From Pogonophryne albipinna (taxonomy: Eukaryota; Chordata; Actinopteri; Perciformes; Artedidraconidae), in the NCBI GenBank assembly GCA_028583405.1, contig CM053256.1, positions 15,468,107-15,532,106 of the forward strand: 64,000 bases of DNA, written 5' to 3'. Under the pieces are notes generated by a model, which was given only the letters and a program-made list of their open reading frames with translations, was not told the DNA's origin and searched no databases. This document shows positions 45,006-58,300 of this stretch, in pieces. A program made the position numbers and the translations under genes. Positions within the stretch are counted from its first letter, which is position 1; each line of letters starts with the position of its first letter.

Positions 45006-48000
45006 GCGCATGCATGGGCACAGAACAGCTTTGAAGAAAGAGGGCAGGGTGGAATATAGGCTAGCTGATTTCTAATCACAGTCCTCTTTCAACTTGAGTG
45101 TTTGGTCTGTTTGGTGGCTCATGGTTGTTGCAGCTGTGTCAGAGCTATGCCTCCCTCCTATTGCTTCTGAGGTTTTTGTGTGAAAAAAGACCACCTCAAA
45201 AACTTCAAATTCATCGTATGAGCTCTATGGTTAAACAATTGAATTTGTCTCATGGAGGAGCCCTTTAATATGTAGTTTGATAGACGGATACATACAGTAC
45301 AGAAATATGTACATATAAAAACTTGCTTAAAACATGCTCAAAGGACTTATGTCTGTCATGAGTCTTTGTATGATGTGTCAAACAAGTAGTGTTAAACACA
45401 ACCTCTTTCTATGATTCCTATTTACTACAGTCACATTTCAGGCTCAGTTGTGCTAAGAATAGATGGGAGCAGCAGTGCTGAATGTATCATTGTCAGGGAG
45501 AGCTACGCCAGGGTCTTTGGGGAGTTTAGATTGGCTCGGTCAGGGCCTAGTGGAATAGATATGTTAGAGTCGTTTGTCTTGACTCCCGGACAGGGGCGTG
45601 TGCAGATTTTAAGGCCAATGGTAGCACTCGGAGCACTGTACAGAGCGGCAGAAATGCTTTTTTTAATTTAAATGTCAACACAAATCTTGAGGCTTTTTTG
45701 CTTACTGTCTGAGCTTAAATTAATACCTGATAATATTAATTATTAGTCACTGTCAACTGAGCCGGAAATGTTTTGTTTGGTTGATTTTTCAATAATGATT
45801 ATTTCACAATTCTTGGCAATGTCGCATTTAACTTTCGATGACTGGATCCACTTAAAGTAGGCTGTATGGCCACGCTCCCACACAAACCTGTTTTTGATTA
45901 ATACATTAAACTTGACTGAACAAGACCCGGCTGCTCGGGCACGTAAAATAAAATCCACAGACCAGTGTATATAAGGTATAAATTAGTGGAGACGGATATC
46001 AGTTGGAGGTTGCTCTGGTGGCCGCAGTGGGCTTTAAATAGAAAGGAATCTGTGTGTGTCTGCGCGTATGTTTCTTTTTCCACATGCAGGACACACCCTT
46101 GGATCTTCTGGTCAGCTCTGCAACAACACAGCACTTATTAGCCAATATTTTAGGAAGTTTTTGAGTGACAAAGGAAGTTCCTTAATTTACTTAATACTAA
46201 GGCTTGCCTGTCAAATGAATGTAGAAGAATATTAAGGCCTGTAATTCAGTTTTGGGTCAGTGTTGTTTACCAGTTATGTTCTCTTTTTCCTTTTGTTCAT
46301 GCTTTGTAGAAGGCCCCTCTAAGTGACTGATAACTTTAACAGACTTAAGTTGGTTTAGATTTAGAAAATACTTCTCAACTCAGCATTATGAACATCTTCT
46401 AAGAACAATTTTAATCCATAGGGTATTTTAAATATTTGATCATGCTAAAAAATACTCGGTAATATCAGAAAACAGACAGATATGCAATGGTGTTAAAATA
46501 CACCTTACATATCCATCTGCAAGTCAAAGTTGAGAGGTGCCAGCAGCCTGTTCTCAGCTGGTGTTTTTCCCACTTGTTAAAGCTACCTGTCTGGTGTGTT
46601 TATGGAAACTCACAGGTTGTGTTCTGATGGTTTTCTGTCAGCCCTTCAAAGATAAGAGGTGTTAACAAATTAAGCTTTGCACGGAGCTTAGACAAACATG
46701 CTTATTCTTGCTTAAAGGTGGGGTAGGTAAGTTTGAGAAACCGGCTCGAGATACACTTTTTGTTATATTCCATGGAATGCTCTTAACATCCCGATAGCAA
46801 TGAATATCTTAAGTGCTTTGACAAAAAATCCATAAAATTGCCGCCCTGTCTGTCAGCCTTCCATCTCGTGCACGCACAAATGTATCTCGTGCCCTCATTG
46901 GGCGTGCCGTCATTGGGCGTGCCGTCATTGGGCGTGCATTGCAGCAGTACTTCAATGACTCGCCAGCAACAGGCGGCCACTTTCACCATGGCAGAGTTAG
47001 GTTCAACATCGTCTACTGGTGGCAAAAGAAATAATGTAACGGAGCAAATTAGGAACAAAAACAAAGTGGAAACTAGGAGAATTCAAACCAGAGTCAATAT
47101 CGGAGTTGCTTTTCAACGATGGCGACTACTGATGGAACACACCTATGGGGGTTATTCCCTATCTTTATTCAAGAGCGTGGTATTTAAATTTGAGAGCATA
47201 CTTTATGTATTTATTTCCCTCAAACCCTGTCCTTGCACTCAAATAGTGCCTGCTTGCACTTAGATTTGCTTTGCTTCTGCTCAAACTGTACGCTTGCACT
47301 CAGATATATTGCTGCTTACAGATTTTTTCTGCTCTCAGATTTATTCTGTGCGCGCTCGAAACTTTTGTGCAACAATCCTGTCAAAATCCCTCAACCAATA
47401 TAGGCCGCAAGGTGAACCTCGAAAAGTCCTTTAGAAAAGAAATCCCGCTCCACCGAAGTGGAACTACATAATCTTTAGTTCATAAAAAAGAACGAGTCAT
47501 GCTTATCCACCAAAAAAAAGTTTGTCGCTAAAATTCCTGTCAATTCTTCGAGGCACGTAATTATTGGCTGAACTAGTCCCTTCAAAGCGTAATAATATCT
47601 TGGTAAAAAGTAGTGCCACGGTTCGTCACGTGATCGTGCTACACCAATTGGGTAGCTGCATATTGTCAATAGAAGTGAAAGATGGCCGCCTACATGGTTA
47701 CGCTAAACCAGACCAAATGGATTCTAAACAGTGCTGTATGCTTGTTTTATGTCATGTTTTGTCATATGTCTTAATACATCACTAAGTCCGAGGTATTTGC
47801 GTTATATACATGACTCGTTCTTTTTTATGAACTAAAGATTGTGTAGTTCCACTTCTGTGGAGCGGGATGAAACGATAACAGGGTTCACCTTATGGCCTAA
47901 TAGGAGGCCAGGTGTCCTTGCGGGTGCGTTCGCTTTACTTATTAGCGTCCCGTAAGGGCGGTTACTCTTTGGTTTGTCTTTGGTGCGGTTTGAGTGAAGG

Positions 48001-49393
48001 AAATCAATAAAGTATGCTCTCAAATTTAAATACCACGCTCTTGAATAAAGATAGGGAATAACCCCCATACACACAGAGTTGAAATCTGACGCCGTGGTCA
48101 CTCTTTTTCTCTTGGACAGGTAATTATCTGTTTTGTATGGTTTACAATTCCCCTGAACTATATAGCCAACCTAAGTCATGTGCGCGTTCATGTGTGTTGG
48201 AGGAGGTGCTCTGTAAGGAAGTCTGAAGGAAGGGGCGGATTCTTTTCGGCTGTGTACTTTCAAATTTTAGTGCACTCGAGCCGGTTTCTGAAACTTACCT
48301 ACCCCACCTTTAACGTGCCTTGGACATTTTCCGAACAATTATGTTTTTTTTGCATGCATGCATGCATGCATGATTTATGGGTATGTTGTCTCTATTCATG
48401 GGATCAGATATTGCATAAAAGCATGTACACACACTAAGAGCGTCATCTCCACACCTGTGATGTTAATCACAGGTGTGATTAACACCTTCTGGAGAAGGTG
48501 AGTCAGTATTTGCCAGTTAACTAGTCATCTGGCCTGCCAATGAGGCAACATGTTGCCAGCTAAGTAACTAGTCAGCTAGTTTACCAGCAAGTATGAGTAA
48601 AACTGAGAGTAATCTTTCACCAAGCATCCACTTCTTCTTTTTTAAATGACCACTCGAATCTTGACCTTTCTTTAGTCTTCAGCATTATTTTATACTGCAA
48701 TTTGTGAATACTGTGTGGTTAACCACACACGATAAAAAGCAGGTATGAGTTGGGAATTTCCCATAAGCCCTTTTTCCATTTGAGTCTGAACAGGGTAGAT
48801 CCCACATTGATCCCTTCATTGACCTGTAAGTGCGGCAAACTGGGCTCAGGGCTGCTGAGCCTGGACAGATTCCAGCGGTCTCTAAGTAATCAAAGAGACA
48901 TTCCTCACACAGCGGGGCACGTTTAAGTTTGAACTTACTCACACGCTCACAATACATACAGACACTATCATTCATACTTAAGTGTTCAAATTACCAGGAT
49001 GTAAGCTTCATAATCTAACATTTGTACACATTTAGTTTGTGCATGCCTGCGCAGAAGGTGTTTATCTCTCTCTACCGAGTCAAAGAAGATCTGATAAGGT
49101 TATCATCTCATTTCTTTTGTTGCTTGCCAACACTTGTATGTCATTGCTGTTGTTGATCAGCCACTTGTGTTCACCTTTGACTGATTTGAAGTACCTCTAC
49201 TGCTAATTAGTTTCTCCTTTTTTGTAGAGCTTTATTTATTAAAAAACATGGTATTGTAAATTGTTTCATATCAGTAAAGTCAGTGGGATTTTCATACTAA
49301 ACCTCTCTTGTCTCTCCAGGGCGACGGTGGTTGCTGTGGCGGCTTTCCTCGATGCCTTTCAGAAAGTGGCCGACCTGGCTACCAACTCACGAG
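41126..49393 (+). CDS. mtss1: MTSS1 (missing-in-metastasis) I-BAR protein, first three coding exons
   Basis: An I-BAR actin/membrane scaffold that binds PI(4,5)P2 membranes and promotes protrusions. Exons 41126-41197, 43190-43251 and 49320-49393 join in frame to give the first 69 residues. MEAVIEKECSA, GGLFQT, YPIWEDF, KAGKLQSQLR and AAFLDAFQKVAD match human MTSS1 closely. The MEAVIEKECSA start separates it from MTSS2, which starts differently as I remember it, although SSYPIW is shared with MTSS2. These residues form the first helix and part of the second in the I-BAR domain. The next expected exon (REIGSALTRMC-like) was not found before 64000, so the gene continues to the right with an intron 3 of over 14.6 kb. 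Confidence 0.94.
41198..43189 (+). other. mtss1: mtss1 intron 1
   Basis: About 2 kb, GTAGGC to TTACAG, with no recognised element. Confidence 0.8.
43190..43251 (+). CDS. mtss1: mtss1 exon 2
   Basis: 62 bp, acceptor CCTTACAG, donor GTGAGA, ending in phase 2. It encodes SSYPIWEDF to SQL plus two bases of Arg. Confidence 0.95.
43622..44125. repeat. Three degenerate direct repeats in mtss1 intron 2
   Basis: The phrases TTTAAGTGGCCA / TTTAAGTGTCCAC, CACGTGTC(C/A)(T/G)GAG, ATGACAG...ATAAAAGC and CAACAATACTTTCCA recur in the same order around 43622, 43855 and 43992, with different parts lost in each. Copies are clearly diverged. Confidence 0.6.
44922..45003. repeat. (CA)n microsatellite in mtss1 intron 2
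   Basis: About 82 bp of pure CA, followed by CGCGCGCATGCATG. Confidence 0.99.
46893..46936 (+). repeat. 15 bp tandem repeat, three copies
   Basis: Three units of CCGTCATTGGGCGTG (the first slightly different), inside the TTAA element. The shorter copy near 6110 has one related unit, so the expansion is specific to this copy. Confidence 0.93.
46988..48123 (+). pseudogene. Transposon-encoded ORF, interrupted by foldback insertion
   Basis: The ATG at 46988 in CACCATGG opens a basic frame (KRNNVTEQIRNKNKVETRR, then VNIGVAFQRWRLLME). A foldback element then splits it at 47144. After the foldback, 48076-48123 continues plausibly as ELKSDAVVTLFLLDR and a stop. From memory this resembles the N-terminal RWR...SDAEVALFLLD module of uncharacterised fish proteins. 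No catalytic domain is present. It is probably the N-terminal fragment of the element's own protein. Confidence 0.6.
47144..48069. mobile_element. Foldback element nested in the TTAA transposon
   Basis: The ends TATGGGGGTTATTCCCTATC and its reverse complement pair over about 70 bp. Inner segments also pair: 47399-47418 with about 47880-47901, and 47442-47502 with 47810-47870. The whole element is therefore a long imperfect palindrome. The CA-rich target prevents a clear call of the target duplication. Confidence 0.82.
48352..48372. repeat. (GCAT)5 microsatellite
   Basis: 21 bp of perfect GCAT units, itself palindromic, just after the TTAA element. Confidence 0.95.
48450..48477. repeat. 12 bp inverted repeat with 4 nt spacer
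   Basis: CACACCTGTGAT and ATCACAGGTGTG are perfect inverted arms around GTTA. The right arm plus the next A gives AGGTGTGA, a T-box half-site sequence. Confidence 0.85.
49320..49393 (+). CDS. mtss1: mtss1 exon 3
   Basis: 74 bp, acceptor TCTCTCCAG, donor GTATGA. It encodes ATVVAVAAFLDAFQKVADLA and TNSR, the conserved I-BAR helix segment, ending in phase 1. Confidence 0.95.
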
Positions 49394-52300
49394 GTATGAA
49401 TAAACTCATGTATTTATAGGCTTGAGTGTATAAACAGTGGTCTTCTACGGCAGAACTATCCCTTAACTCTCAAAGGAAACTGTGTAATTTCCACTCTTAG
49501 TAGCACGGTGCTTCCAGGGTTAAATCAGTTAACCCACTGTTGTCTGGGCACCTATGTGTCAGTATGTCTGTCTGTGTAGCCCCACTGTGCAAGTCCAGTC
49601 TTTCACCCCACTGTGCTGAGAAGTTGTTTGCTTTATCGTATGGGTAGTAAATCCGTCACCATGCTGTTTGAAGCTCTGCTGCTGGCTTTGTCTTCGACCT
49701 CTACCCCCTTTCTTCCCCTGCGTCCTGCCCCCCACCTCTGCTACATCTGGACTCTCCTGCAGAGTCGGTTTCATCTCAGTAAGAGAGGGGAAGAGAGAGT
49801 GAGAGCTCTCATCCCTCTCTGGCTTTGACACCTCTGTCTCCACTCCATACTACTAATACTATTAATAGGAACTGAGACAGGCACACACATTCATCACCTT
49901 GCTCACTGCAGAGACAAAGAGAGAGGGGGGAGAAAGATTGGGGTGTACAGGGAGTCATCATTCTCTCTCTCCCCGTCGGTCCAAATGTTTTCTGCAAAGG
50001 AATCCGAGTCAGTCAGCCGAAGAGCGTTGCGTCACCTTTCATCACGCTCCCTCCTCGTTCTCTTTACATTATTGTATCTTCACTAAGCAGTATCACATGA
50101 CGCTCTTATCATGAGGTCGTGCTCCGGTGCTCAGGCTTCGCTGTTCACCTGAGCTCCTCAGCATAGAGGCAAGGATAATGTGTTATAATGTTGCTGACAC
50201 ACTGCTATCTCTATCACAGATGGATAACATGTCCAAATGATAATCGTGCCATAATGAGTCCTAATTACCTCGGATATATTTTCCTTCAGGCTTCAGTTGT
50301 ATATCTTTGTGCATTCCTAAAATGTTTATATAAGCCATATACCTCCTGTATAGAGTCTAATGAGGGCCCCACTGCTAATGCCTGTAAGCCTTTCATTTTG
50401 CTTATACCTTTTCTTAATAATGCTTTGACAGCATAATAATGCAAATGGATTTTCATACTTCTATCATGTATTTTTATTTATATTTTAAATTTGTAATTTG
50501 GAAAAAACTACCAGTTCAGTACCCTTCAGCTTAATTTACTTTGGAAGTAGCTCAAATATCCAGAGAAAGGACACATTGTGGCTACTGTTTTAAAGGAAAC
50601 GTAACATAGATCTCACAGCAAGGCCTTTTTATGTTGTGTTAGGTGAGTGAGTGTTTTTGGCTTTCTTGTTTGAACTTTTGATGCATTGAGCTCACTCAAG
50701 GGCCTATAAACAGTTCCTAGAAGCAAAGGAGAGTAAGACTGAAAGAATGTTTTTCTCATTACCTCTAAAGTTAACCTATTTTTAAAGATACTAGCAATAT
50801 AGTTTTCGGTGGTTTGTGGTCTCGAGAGGCTTCAATATTTGGATAGGAGCTTAGGTCAGCCCACACAGCGGCACATTATATATGTTTGACAAAGAAAGAA
50901 ATATGTAATAACTTCATCTGTGCAGTGTAATGTACTGTTGACTCATCAGTGCTGGTCCCCGCCTCTACTCTGTGAAGATCAGCTTACTGTATTGTTCACC
51001 TACAAAGCAGAAGAGCAAAGTATGTTTTCTAAAGACATGGCTTATGTCTCTCTGTGTGTGCATGCATAATACAGGAGCTTTGATGTTAAAGACCATGGGC
51101 ATGTCTTTGTGTCTAGATCAGATATAGTACTGACTGAAAAACAAAAACATTTACTCATCATGATTAGCCAATAGCCAGAGACTTTTTATATCTTCCTCCA
51201 TCTTCTTACCCTCCGGTGTGTCTTCAAGTCCTAACCTGTTTACTACAGAAATCACCATAGTAACACCATGGAAAGCAGGTGTTTGTGAATCAGAGGTGTT
51301 TGGTAAGGGGCTTAATTGAAAAAGGAAACAGCCCTTCTGCACCCTACCACCACAGCATAGAGACCGCCAACTTGTAATGTTCTTATATATAATGATAAGG
51401 CGAGGCACACAAACAAAGAGTTACCCAGAGATGTGGCGGTGCATGTTTTAAAAGGCGCCAAGTCTCCTAATCAGGAGAACAAAGCTTCCAGACGCCTTTG
51501 AAAACGGCTACTGTTATATTGCCTTGTAGATATTGGCAGTGATTATGGTCATAAAGGGTGATCACTAGACTCTGCAGACTTTGATATGTGACAGCACTTT
51601 TTGTATTAGTGTAACACTGAAGCAGCATAATCAGAAGCTTGAAAGACACTTGCAAGGGAGGGAGGCAAAGCTTGATCCTCAACTGCAATGTTTGAAGGTT
51701 CATCTTTGTTAAAATGTGCATATGTGAAAATATTTTATAAGGCTTGCTTTGTTAAACATTCAGTGGGTGAACGTTTTATCAAAGAACACTAACCGTATTT
51801 GATTTGTTAGGCTTTTGCTCCAGAACCAAGTCAAATGTTGAGACACTGGTGGCTGTCTGTTTACCTCACCAGGAGTTGTGTAATTTTCATCATAGGTTAA
51901 ATATGTGTTAACAAAACAACAACCCATCTCAACTCTTCTCAAGGATGTCATTAAATTCAGTCTGTTAAGATGCACAGAGATAACGGGAAAACAACTCATT
52001 CACCCAAGACTTCCCTTTGAATTTATAAATACCTTAAGGCTTTTCACCAATTTGTTTTGATATCTTTCTTTCAAGAATAAATAGTTCCACTTCCACAAAC
52101 ATCAGTGTTGAGAGGCTGTTTGAATGACTCTGTTAGACCTGCTCAGTGGATGTTTGTTATATTCAAATACAGTTTATCCCAATGACATCCTTGATGTTGT
52201 TCATATTGAAGCATATCTCATCCATTCAAGTGAATCTAGCTAAAGAAATGTACCTTAAACATTGTGAAAAAGCATTTCTCTCTTTTCACTCTTCCTTTGG

Positions 52301-55300
52301 TAAAATAGCCTAAAATCCAACTACATAATTTTTTTTTATAATCTAAACATTAATGCAAGTGTGTTTTTTTTAAACATACGCATGTAGATTTTGTAAATAT
52401 TTACTGTCATCACCATAGTTTGTTTAATGTAAAACACAGAGGATGTTAAACAGTCTTTTAGTTCAAACATCAGTAAATGCTCATTGATGCTCTCACCACG
52501 GCTGTGTTGTAAAAACCTTTTACTGAGTTTTGGAAACGGCCCAGTTAGTTTGTAGCATCATATCAGATGTTTCATGCTGTTTGTTTTTTCATTTGTGAGT
52601 TATTTGAACTTATTTAGGAAAACCAGATGCGAGACTAAACAGAGGAGAAAGATTTAGAAAAAGTTGGACACCGGGCCAGTTTTTGACGAAACATGGACCA
52701 GCACTCAATTATAGTATAGTAAGGGTTAGAATAGGAATGAGAATTTAGATACAAGAATTAATGAGTATTAGCAAACTCTCCGACTGCCTCTCTTTATAGT
52801 CAAGAATTGTAACAGTGAAGTCCTGTATTACTGGTTTACAGTTGAGTGAAATAAAATAACTGGAATGCCAAGTGGAGAAAGATTGAATAAAAGAAAGAAA
52901 GACTTAAGACTCTACAGACAAAGCCTTTCTTTTCCTCTGTTGTGCTCAAGTATTCAGTGTATTGGAGAGATGGTGAACTCGGATACAGCAGACTGGGTTC
53001 GACACGTTGGTCAATCATATAAATACGTACAGGATCATTTTTATAGATTCAAATGATAATGGTCGGAGAGCTATATACTCATAAACAAAGATGCTCACAT
53101 ACCTCTACACATTGAACTGCACTCATTGGAAGACACGTTCATGTACAGCCACACGGACAGAGGATTAGCAGAAAGCACCTGTTTGGTTGTGCTCTGTAGG
53201 ATTTGGACCTTCTCTGTGCACAAAGGGCTCACTTTGCTTTGTAGTCTCAGTCTTCTGATGAAGTACATTGAAGCTGCCTCTCGTTTATACTTGTATTCCA
53301 GATGTGTTTTGAACTTCAGCTCAATGTGTCTGCATAGTTTTTATTTTTCAAGTTTATTCTATCAGGGTTTTACTATTTCATACGGATTCCATTTGTAAAA
53401 TAACACTGCCCTTTTCCCTTTGTTTCCCGAGTCATATCCCTGTGGACATATATTCACCCACTTGTTTGTTTTCTGCCTTCCTCTTTTGTCTTGCAGCTTT
53501 GTTTGTTTTAGCCGTAGGTGCAGAGTATGGACAGCTTAGCGTTGGCTAGTCCATGTACTTTCAAAATGGACCAGAGCATTTTTCAGTATGGTCTAAAGCC
53601 CTGATTCTCCCACAACAAGTTTCTAAGAAGTGACCTGAGTTCACTTTTAACACTGGTTAATCATTAAGAAAGTTTACCATGCACACCAGCTCCAAACCGC
53701 TGAATTGTGTTTGTGCTGTGAAGCAGGACACTAACATAAACACGGATAAATGGGAAAAAAACAATAAATGACCTTATAAACTCAATGTAAAACATTTGCG
53801 AGAGACTAAAAGTTGTGTTTACAATGTGTTGACCTTACTTTTTCTTAATCGTTGACCCATGACAGAAGCTTATATCACATCTAAAATGTTGTTGGTTCGC
53901 TGTCTTCACAATAATTGTTTTCACTCATTCACTAATTTAATTAAAAATAATATAAAAATATATTGTTTGTCGGTCACAATAAGAGGGTTATCTTACTTCT
54001 CTCTTATTTTGTCACTTATTGCAGACTTTCCTTCTCTCTTTTTCCATGGATCGCCTTTCCATTGACCTTCATTACACTTTGACCCCTTGTCTTTTTTCTC
54101 ACAGTTCTAGTTAGTTTTTAACCTTGAACCAGCACACACATCTAAACAACGTTACATCAGACACACGCCTGTATTCATTTTCTGATGCCACGAACACACT
54201 CACACCACGCACCCACAGAGTGCTGAGAAGCAGTGTGACCGTGTTTGCTCTAATGGTTCTATTTGATTTAAACTCATGTGTGCCACATCAACGTTAATGA
54301 TTAAACATGTTTTGGGTCTGACTTGATACAAGTGATCAGGCCACATTGAACAATGTCCAAGAGACTGATAAATAAGCAGTTACCAAGAGGTGTCAACGAA
54401 ATGGCCGTAGGGGAGAAATGTGATGCTCCAATATTTAGTTATCTCCAAACTCAATAAGCTTTCAGTGGAAGCTCCTATGATTTAAACACAACACTATTCT
54501 TGTTCCAGCCTCTCATGACTTCTCTGCATAGTGTTCAATTTCAAAATGGAAAAAGTTCAAAGTGACTAATTTACCTTTTCTTAACAATTATTAAGAAGAG
54601 TCGGAGCATATCCTTAACAATAGCTTTAGTTGTGGTGCACGCAATAATGATTTAATTAGAAGGAAAAAAATAAAGACATGCTTGAAGCACTGGATTAGTT
54701 CAACTTGATTAGTTAATGTTATGAAGTTAAATGAGCAGAATGGCTCACATTGATTCAGATCACATTCGGTCCATAATCTCCTTACTTTTTTATCACCTTC
54801 CCAAATGTGGCTGTTTATAAGTAGCCCGTGTGGGGAGCCCTCTAAAATCCAACAAGTTGTTTTTCTGCATGAGAGCTCAGTTGTTTTCAGAGAATCATGC
54901 TGTTTCTAAAATACAACCATTTCTTTCCACCATGTCCCATGCTAGGTTACGATGCAGTGTAGAAAACAATTAATGATGGATCTATTGAAGTACAGGCTGC
55001 AACTTTAAATAGAAGAAAAGTACATGCTGCATACTTTTCATTAAGTACTTCTGCTTTCCAACAAACACACTTAAGATTTTGTACAATTATTGCGTAAGGC
55101 CATGCTGGTAACTTTGAACATGACTTGATATTTTGTATCTTCAGTTCAGCTCTTTTTCAGCTGTAGGCTAAGACAAAACCAGAAAGTCTCAACTATATTT
55201 TCTCCCTCTGAAACCATGAAACTGCACTAGTCATTGGTGAAGAATGAGACAAAGGCCTTTTGAGTCCATTAAGAGAGTGACAGGGAGAGAACAGACGCAG

Positions 55301-58300
55301 AAGAACAGAGGAGGCAGAGGAATAATCCGTTCTCTTGTTTCACCAAGGGCCATTTCATTTTCCATGTAGATCCCCTCTTTCCCTCTGATTTGTATCAAAT
55401 TATTCTTCCGTCATAGTTTCCTTCTGGGTATAATGGGTGTGTGTCTGGGTCTGTTTCTGTGCCTGCGTAATCATCTTTTTTTAGCTTTTGTGTTCATAAC
55501 AGTAGAACAGTGCTACCTATTTGTGGTATTCCATTCAGCAAGTGAGTGCAAAAGTGATTTTGCTTACACTCAAAGTAACAGCTGACGGCAACCAGGCTGC
55601 ATATGGAGATGAAGTCATTCGATACAAGGAGAGCAAATAAGGAGAGCAGATGTTAAAAATAACACACAAATGCAATTTCGACCCTTTGCAAGAATTACAT
55701 ATTTTGAACTAAAAACAGAAGGATTAATAATACATAAGAAAATATTCTCAGTGGCTGTAAACTTTGAAGGAAAGGAATATTTTGACCTTATTAAGGTTAC
55801 CAGACTCTGCCTTTTCTTGGGAGACGGAGCAAGTTTTACGATACTAAATACATATATGTCTTGTTAGAGGCTTCCTTTGACCAATATTTAAACCCTTGAG
55901 TCTGACCCTGAAAGCCACTGTTCTTGCTTTATTGAATGTATAAAAAACGTTCACTTACAATTAATGCAACACCCTATTTCTCACCACAACCATAGCATAA
56001 TAGTTTGTTCACACAGATGTAAAAATAACCAAGCCTGTGTCGCATGTTGGCTGGCAGCTGTCAGGACACCGTCTGTGCATGTAGAGTGAGTATTTGTGTG
56101 TGTTCTTATACAGTATGTTACCATGTCTATGTGTGTGTGTGTATAATCTAATCCCAGTGGCTCTGTCAGCAGCTTCAGTGTTGAGTCTGCTTGAACATGC
56201 CTGACTCTGTCGAGATGAAATAGACACCTGCCACACAGCTAGCATGTAGAAGCCTGTTGGACCTATTTGGACCTCAAAAATGTTATTAAGTTGTGCAAAC
56301 ATGTTCTTAGAGCCGATAATTACTTGAATCCCATGTCGTTATTGAGATTGTTATGAGCAGGAGAAATTAATCGTAAACAGAGCATTACATCACATTCAAC
56401 ACTTCCATATCACTAGAATTGTGAATATATGGTAAATACATGGCTCCTCATTTGTATTTAAAATGTAATGTTGAAATCATGTTAAACATTTCTTTTTTTA
56501 ATAAGCTATTTTAGCACAGCTACTTTTAACTTTGTAGCCTACAAGAAGAAAACCTACTTAAAGGTCTCCATAGACCTTGTTTTCCCAAGGATTCCAAGTG
56601 AGGCATCTTATTGTCCTGATGTAGACGTCTACTGTGTTATTGTTATGCCCTTTATGAGTATGATAAACCGGTACTACTGTCTGTCTGGATGAATACCAGC
56701 TATTGTTGTCAATGATGCACTGGCAGTCCTGTTGTCATTATTACAATAATTGCTGTTATCAATCCATACTTCCTTTATTACAACACTTTCCGTTCTGTTA
56801 TTTGACTCACCTCTTATTCACTTGAACCTGTGGTGAAAATAAACGCCAATAGAACGTTGACTTGAAAAAGCCCATTATGTCTAAGGAAGCTGAAGCCTTT
56901 ATAACACTTTCATGATTAGTCTCAGTCGACATTGAGAGGCTGAGGATGGGGGTTTGGATTTGATATGCTTATAGTGAAGCACTGGTTGCTTTGCTCGATC
57001 ACAGATCAAGGCAGGTTGACAGGTTGAGATGATTTTGGCAAGTTCTCTCATTGCCCAATATTTTCCAGGTTGCTTTGAGAAAAAGTAGCTGTGCTACATA
57101 CTTCTGACCTCGATGCACTGCCTAGCTTCAGCCCATTGTATAACCTCTCCCATTTACTTCAATGGCTCCCCTCCTTATGGAATAGCTTAGTTCCACTGAG
57201 GCCCCGGTGTGCCTACAATGAGTTCAGCACACGGAAATAACTTCCAATTTAGAGTTGTGTAGGTTCTACATGTTGAACTATCTGCAGTGTACTTTTGTAT
57301 CCGTTTTACCCCAACATGTCTCTGAAACTGAAAAAAGGTCAACTACAGAATAGCAATACAAACATATTGCATACATAGTTGTCCATGCTGTGTTTAGCCG
57401 ATGTTAGGGGTAAGTGGGGCAGTAAAGATGTCTCTATAGATTTACCTTCTGCTATTTGAAGTCATCTGGTAATGCACTTGGTGCCTCAGTTAATGCAGGG
57501 TAGAAGCTGTCGCAACTGTTGTCTATTATCTATGCCTGTCACTATTAAAGCCATGGATAACATATTCATATTATATCTTCCTTTTTAACTTTTAAATTCA
57601 GGTAGTTGATGATTGAGTGTATTAAGATATAGGATTAGCAGTCGGTGTACACATGAACTACAAACTGTAGATCTATGTTATCTTTGAGTCTGAATTAGTT
57701 CTATGGGAGTACAAAATCAGACACGTGTTGACTGTTGTGTGTGTGCAGGGATTTGAGCTTGTGGGTGCTGTGTGTGTACATACTCGCAAACACATGCTAC
57801 ACATATTCTTGTGTGTATGTGTGAGTGTGTCCTGGTTGTTTCTCAATGAGGTCTCTGTTCCCTCTTTCTCATCCCCTTTTACTGAGTGACGCTAAGCCAT
57901 AATTACTGTGAACTAGCACAGATCCAGCCTATTTTAGTTCAAATTAATCCAGACTGAAATTAGAAAGTAAAACACTTGTTTCTTTTGAGCTGCTCACAGG
58001 AACACTTGATGATCCTCCAAATGTCACCTGGATGCAGATTTACTGTTACTTGAATGCCTCCAAGACAAAAGTATAGATGTCGGTTAAGTGATCACAGCCA
58101 CATTGGCATTCAAATCCAAAACTAGAATGCTCTGAACTTGAGACTTTTGTGGAACAGACATCAGTCTTATTCGGTCTGTATTTTGCTCATTTCTCTAAGC
58201 CGGCTCTGTTTGCTGTGCCATGGACAGAGCCCCATACAGCTCGGCACAAAAAAAATCAGGCCCTTTCCTCTCTTCCCCTCTCAGTTCATGGCTTGAACTA

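Larger units (their letters stand above)
46716..48309 (+). mobile_element. TTAA-target DNA transposon, with nested foldback
   Basis: The ends AGGTGGGGTAGGTAAGTTT and its inverted copy (ACTTACCTACCCCACCT) are flanked by TTAA at 46712-46715 and 48310-48313. It matches the shorter copy at 5997-6570. It keeps the start of an open frame (46988 onward) that resumes after a nested foldback element. TTAA targets fit Kolobok or piggyBac; I do not recognise the protein well enough to choose. Confidence 0.87.
43252..49319 (+). other. mtss1: mtss1 intron 2
   Basis: A 6 kb intron with a degenerate three-copy repeat (about 43622-44125), a CA array, the TTAA transposon and a short palindrome. No other coding exon was seen. 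Confidence 0.8.
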
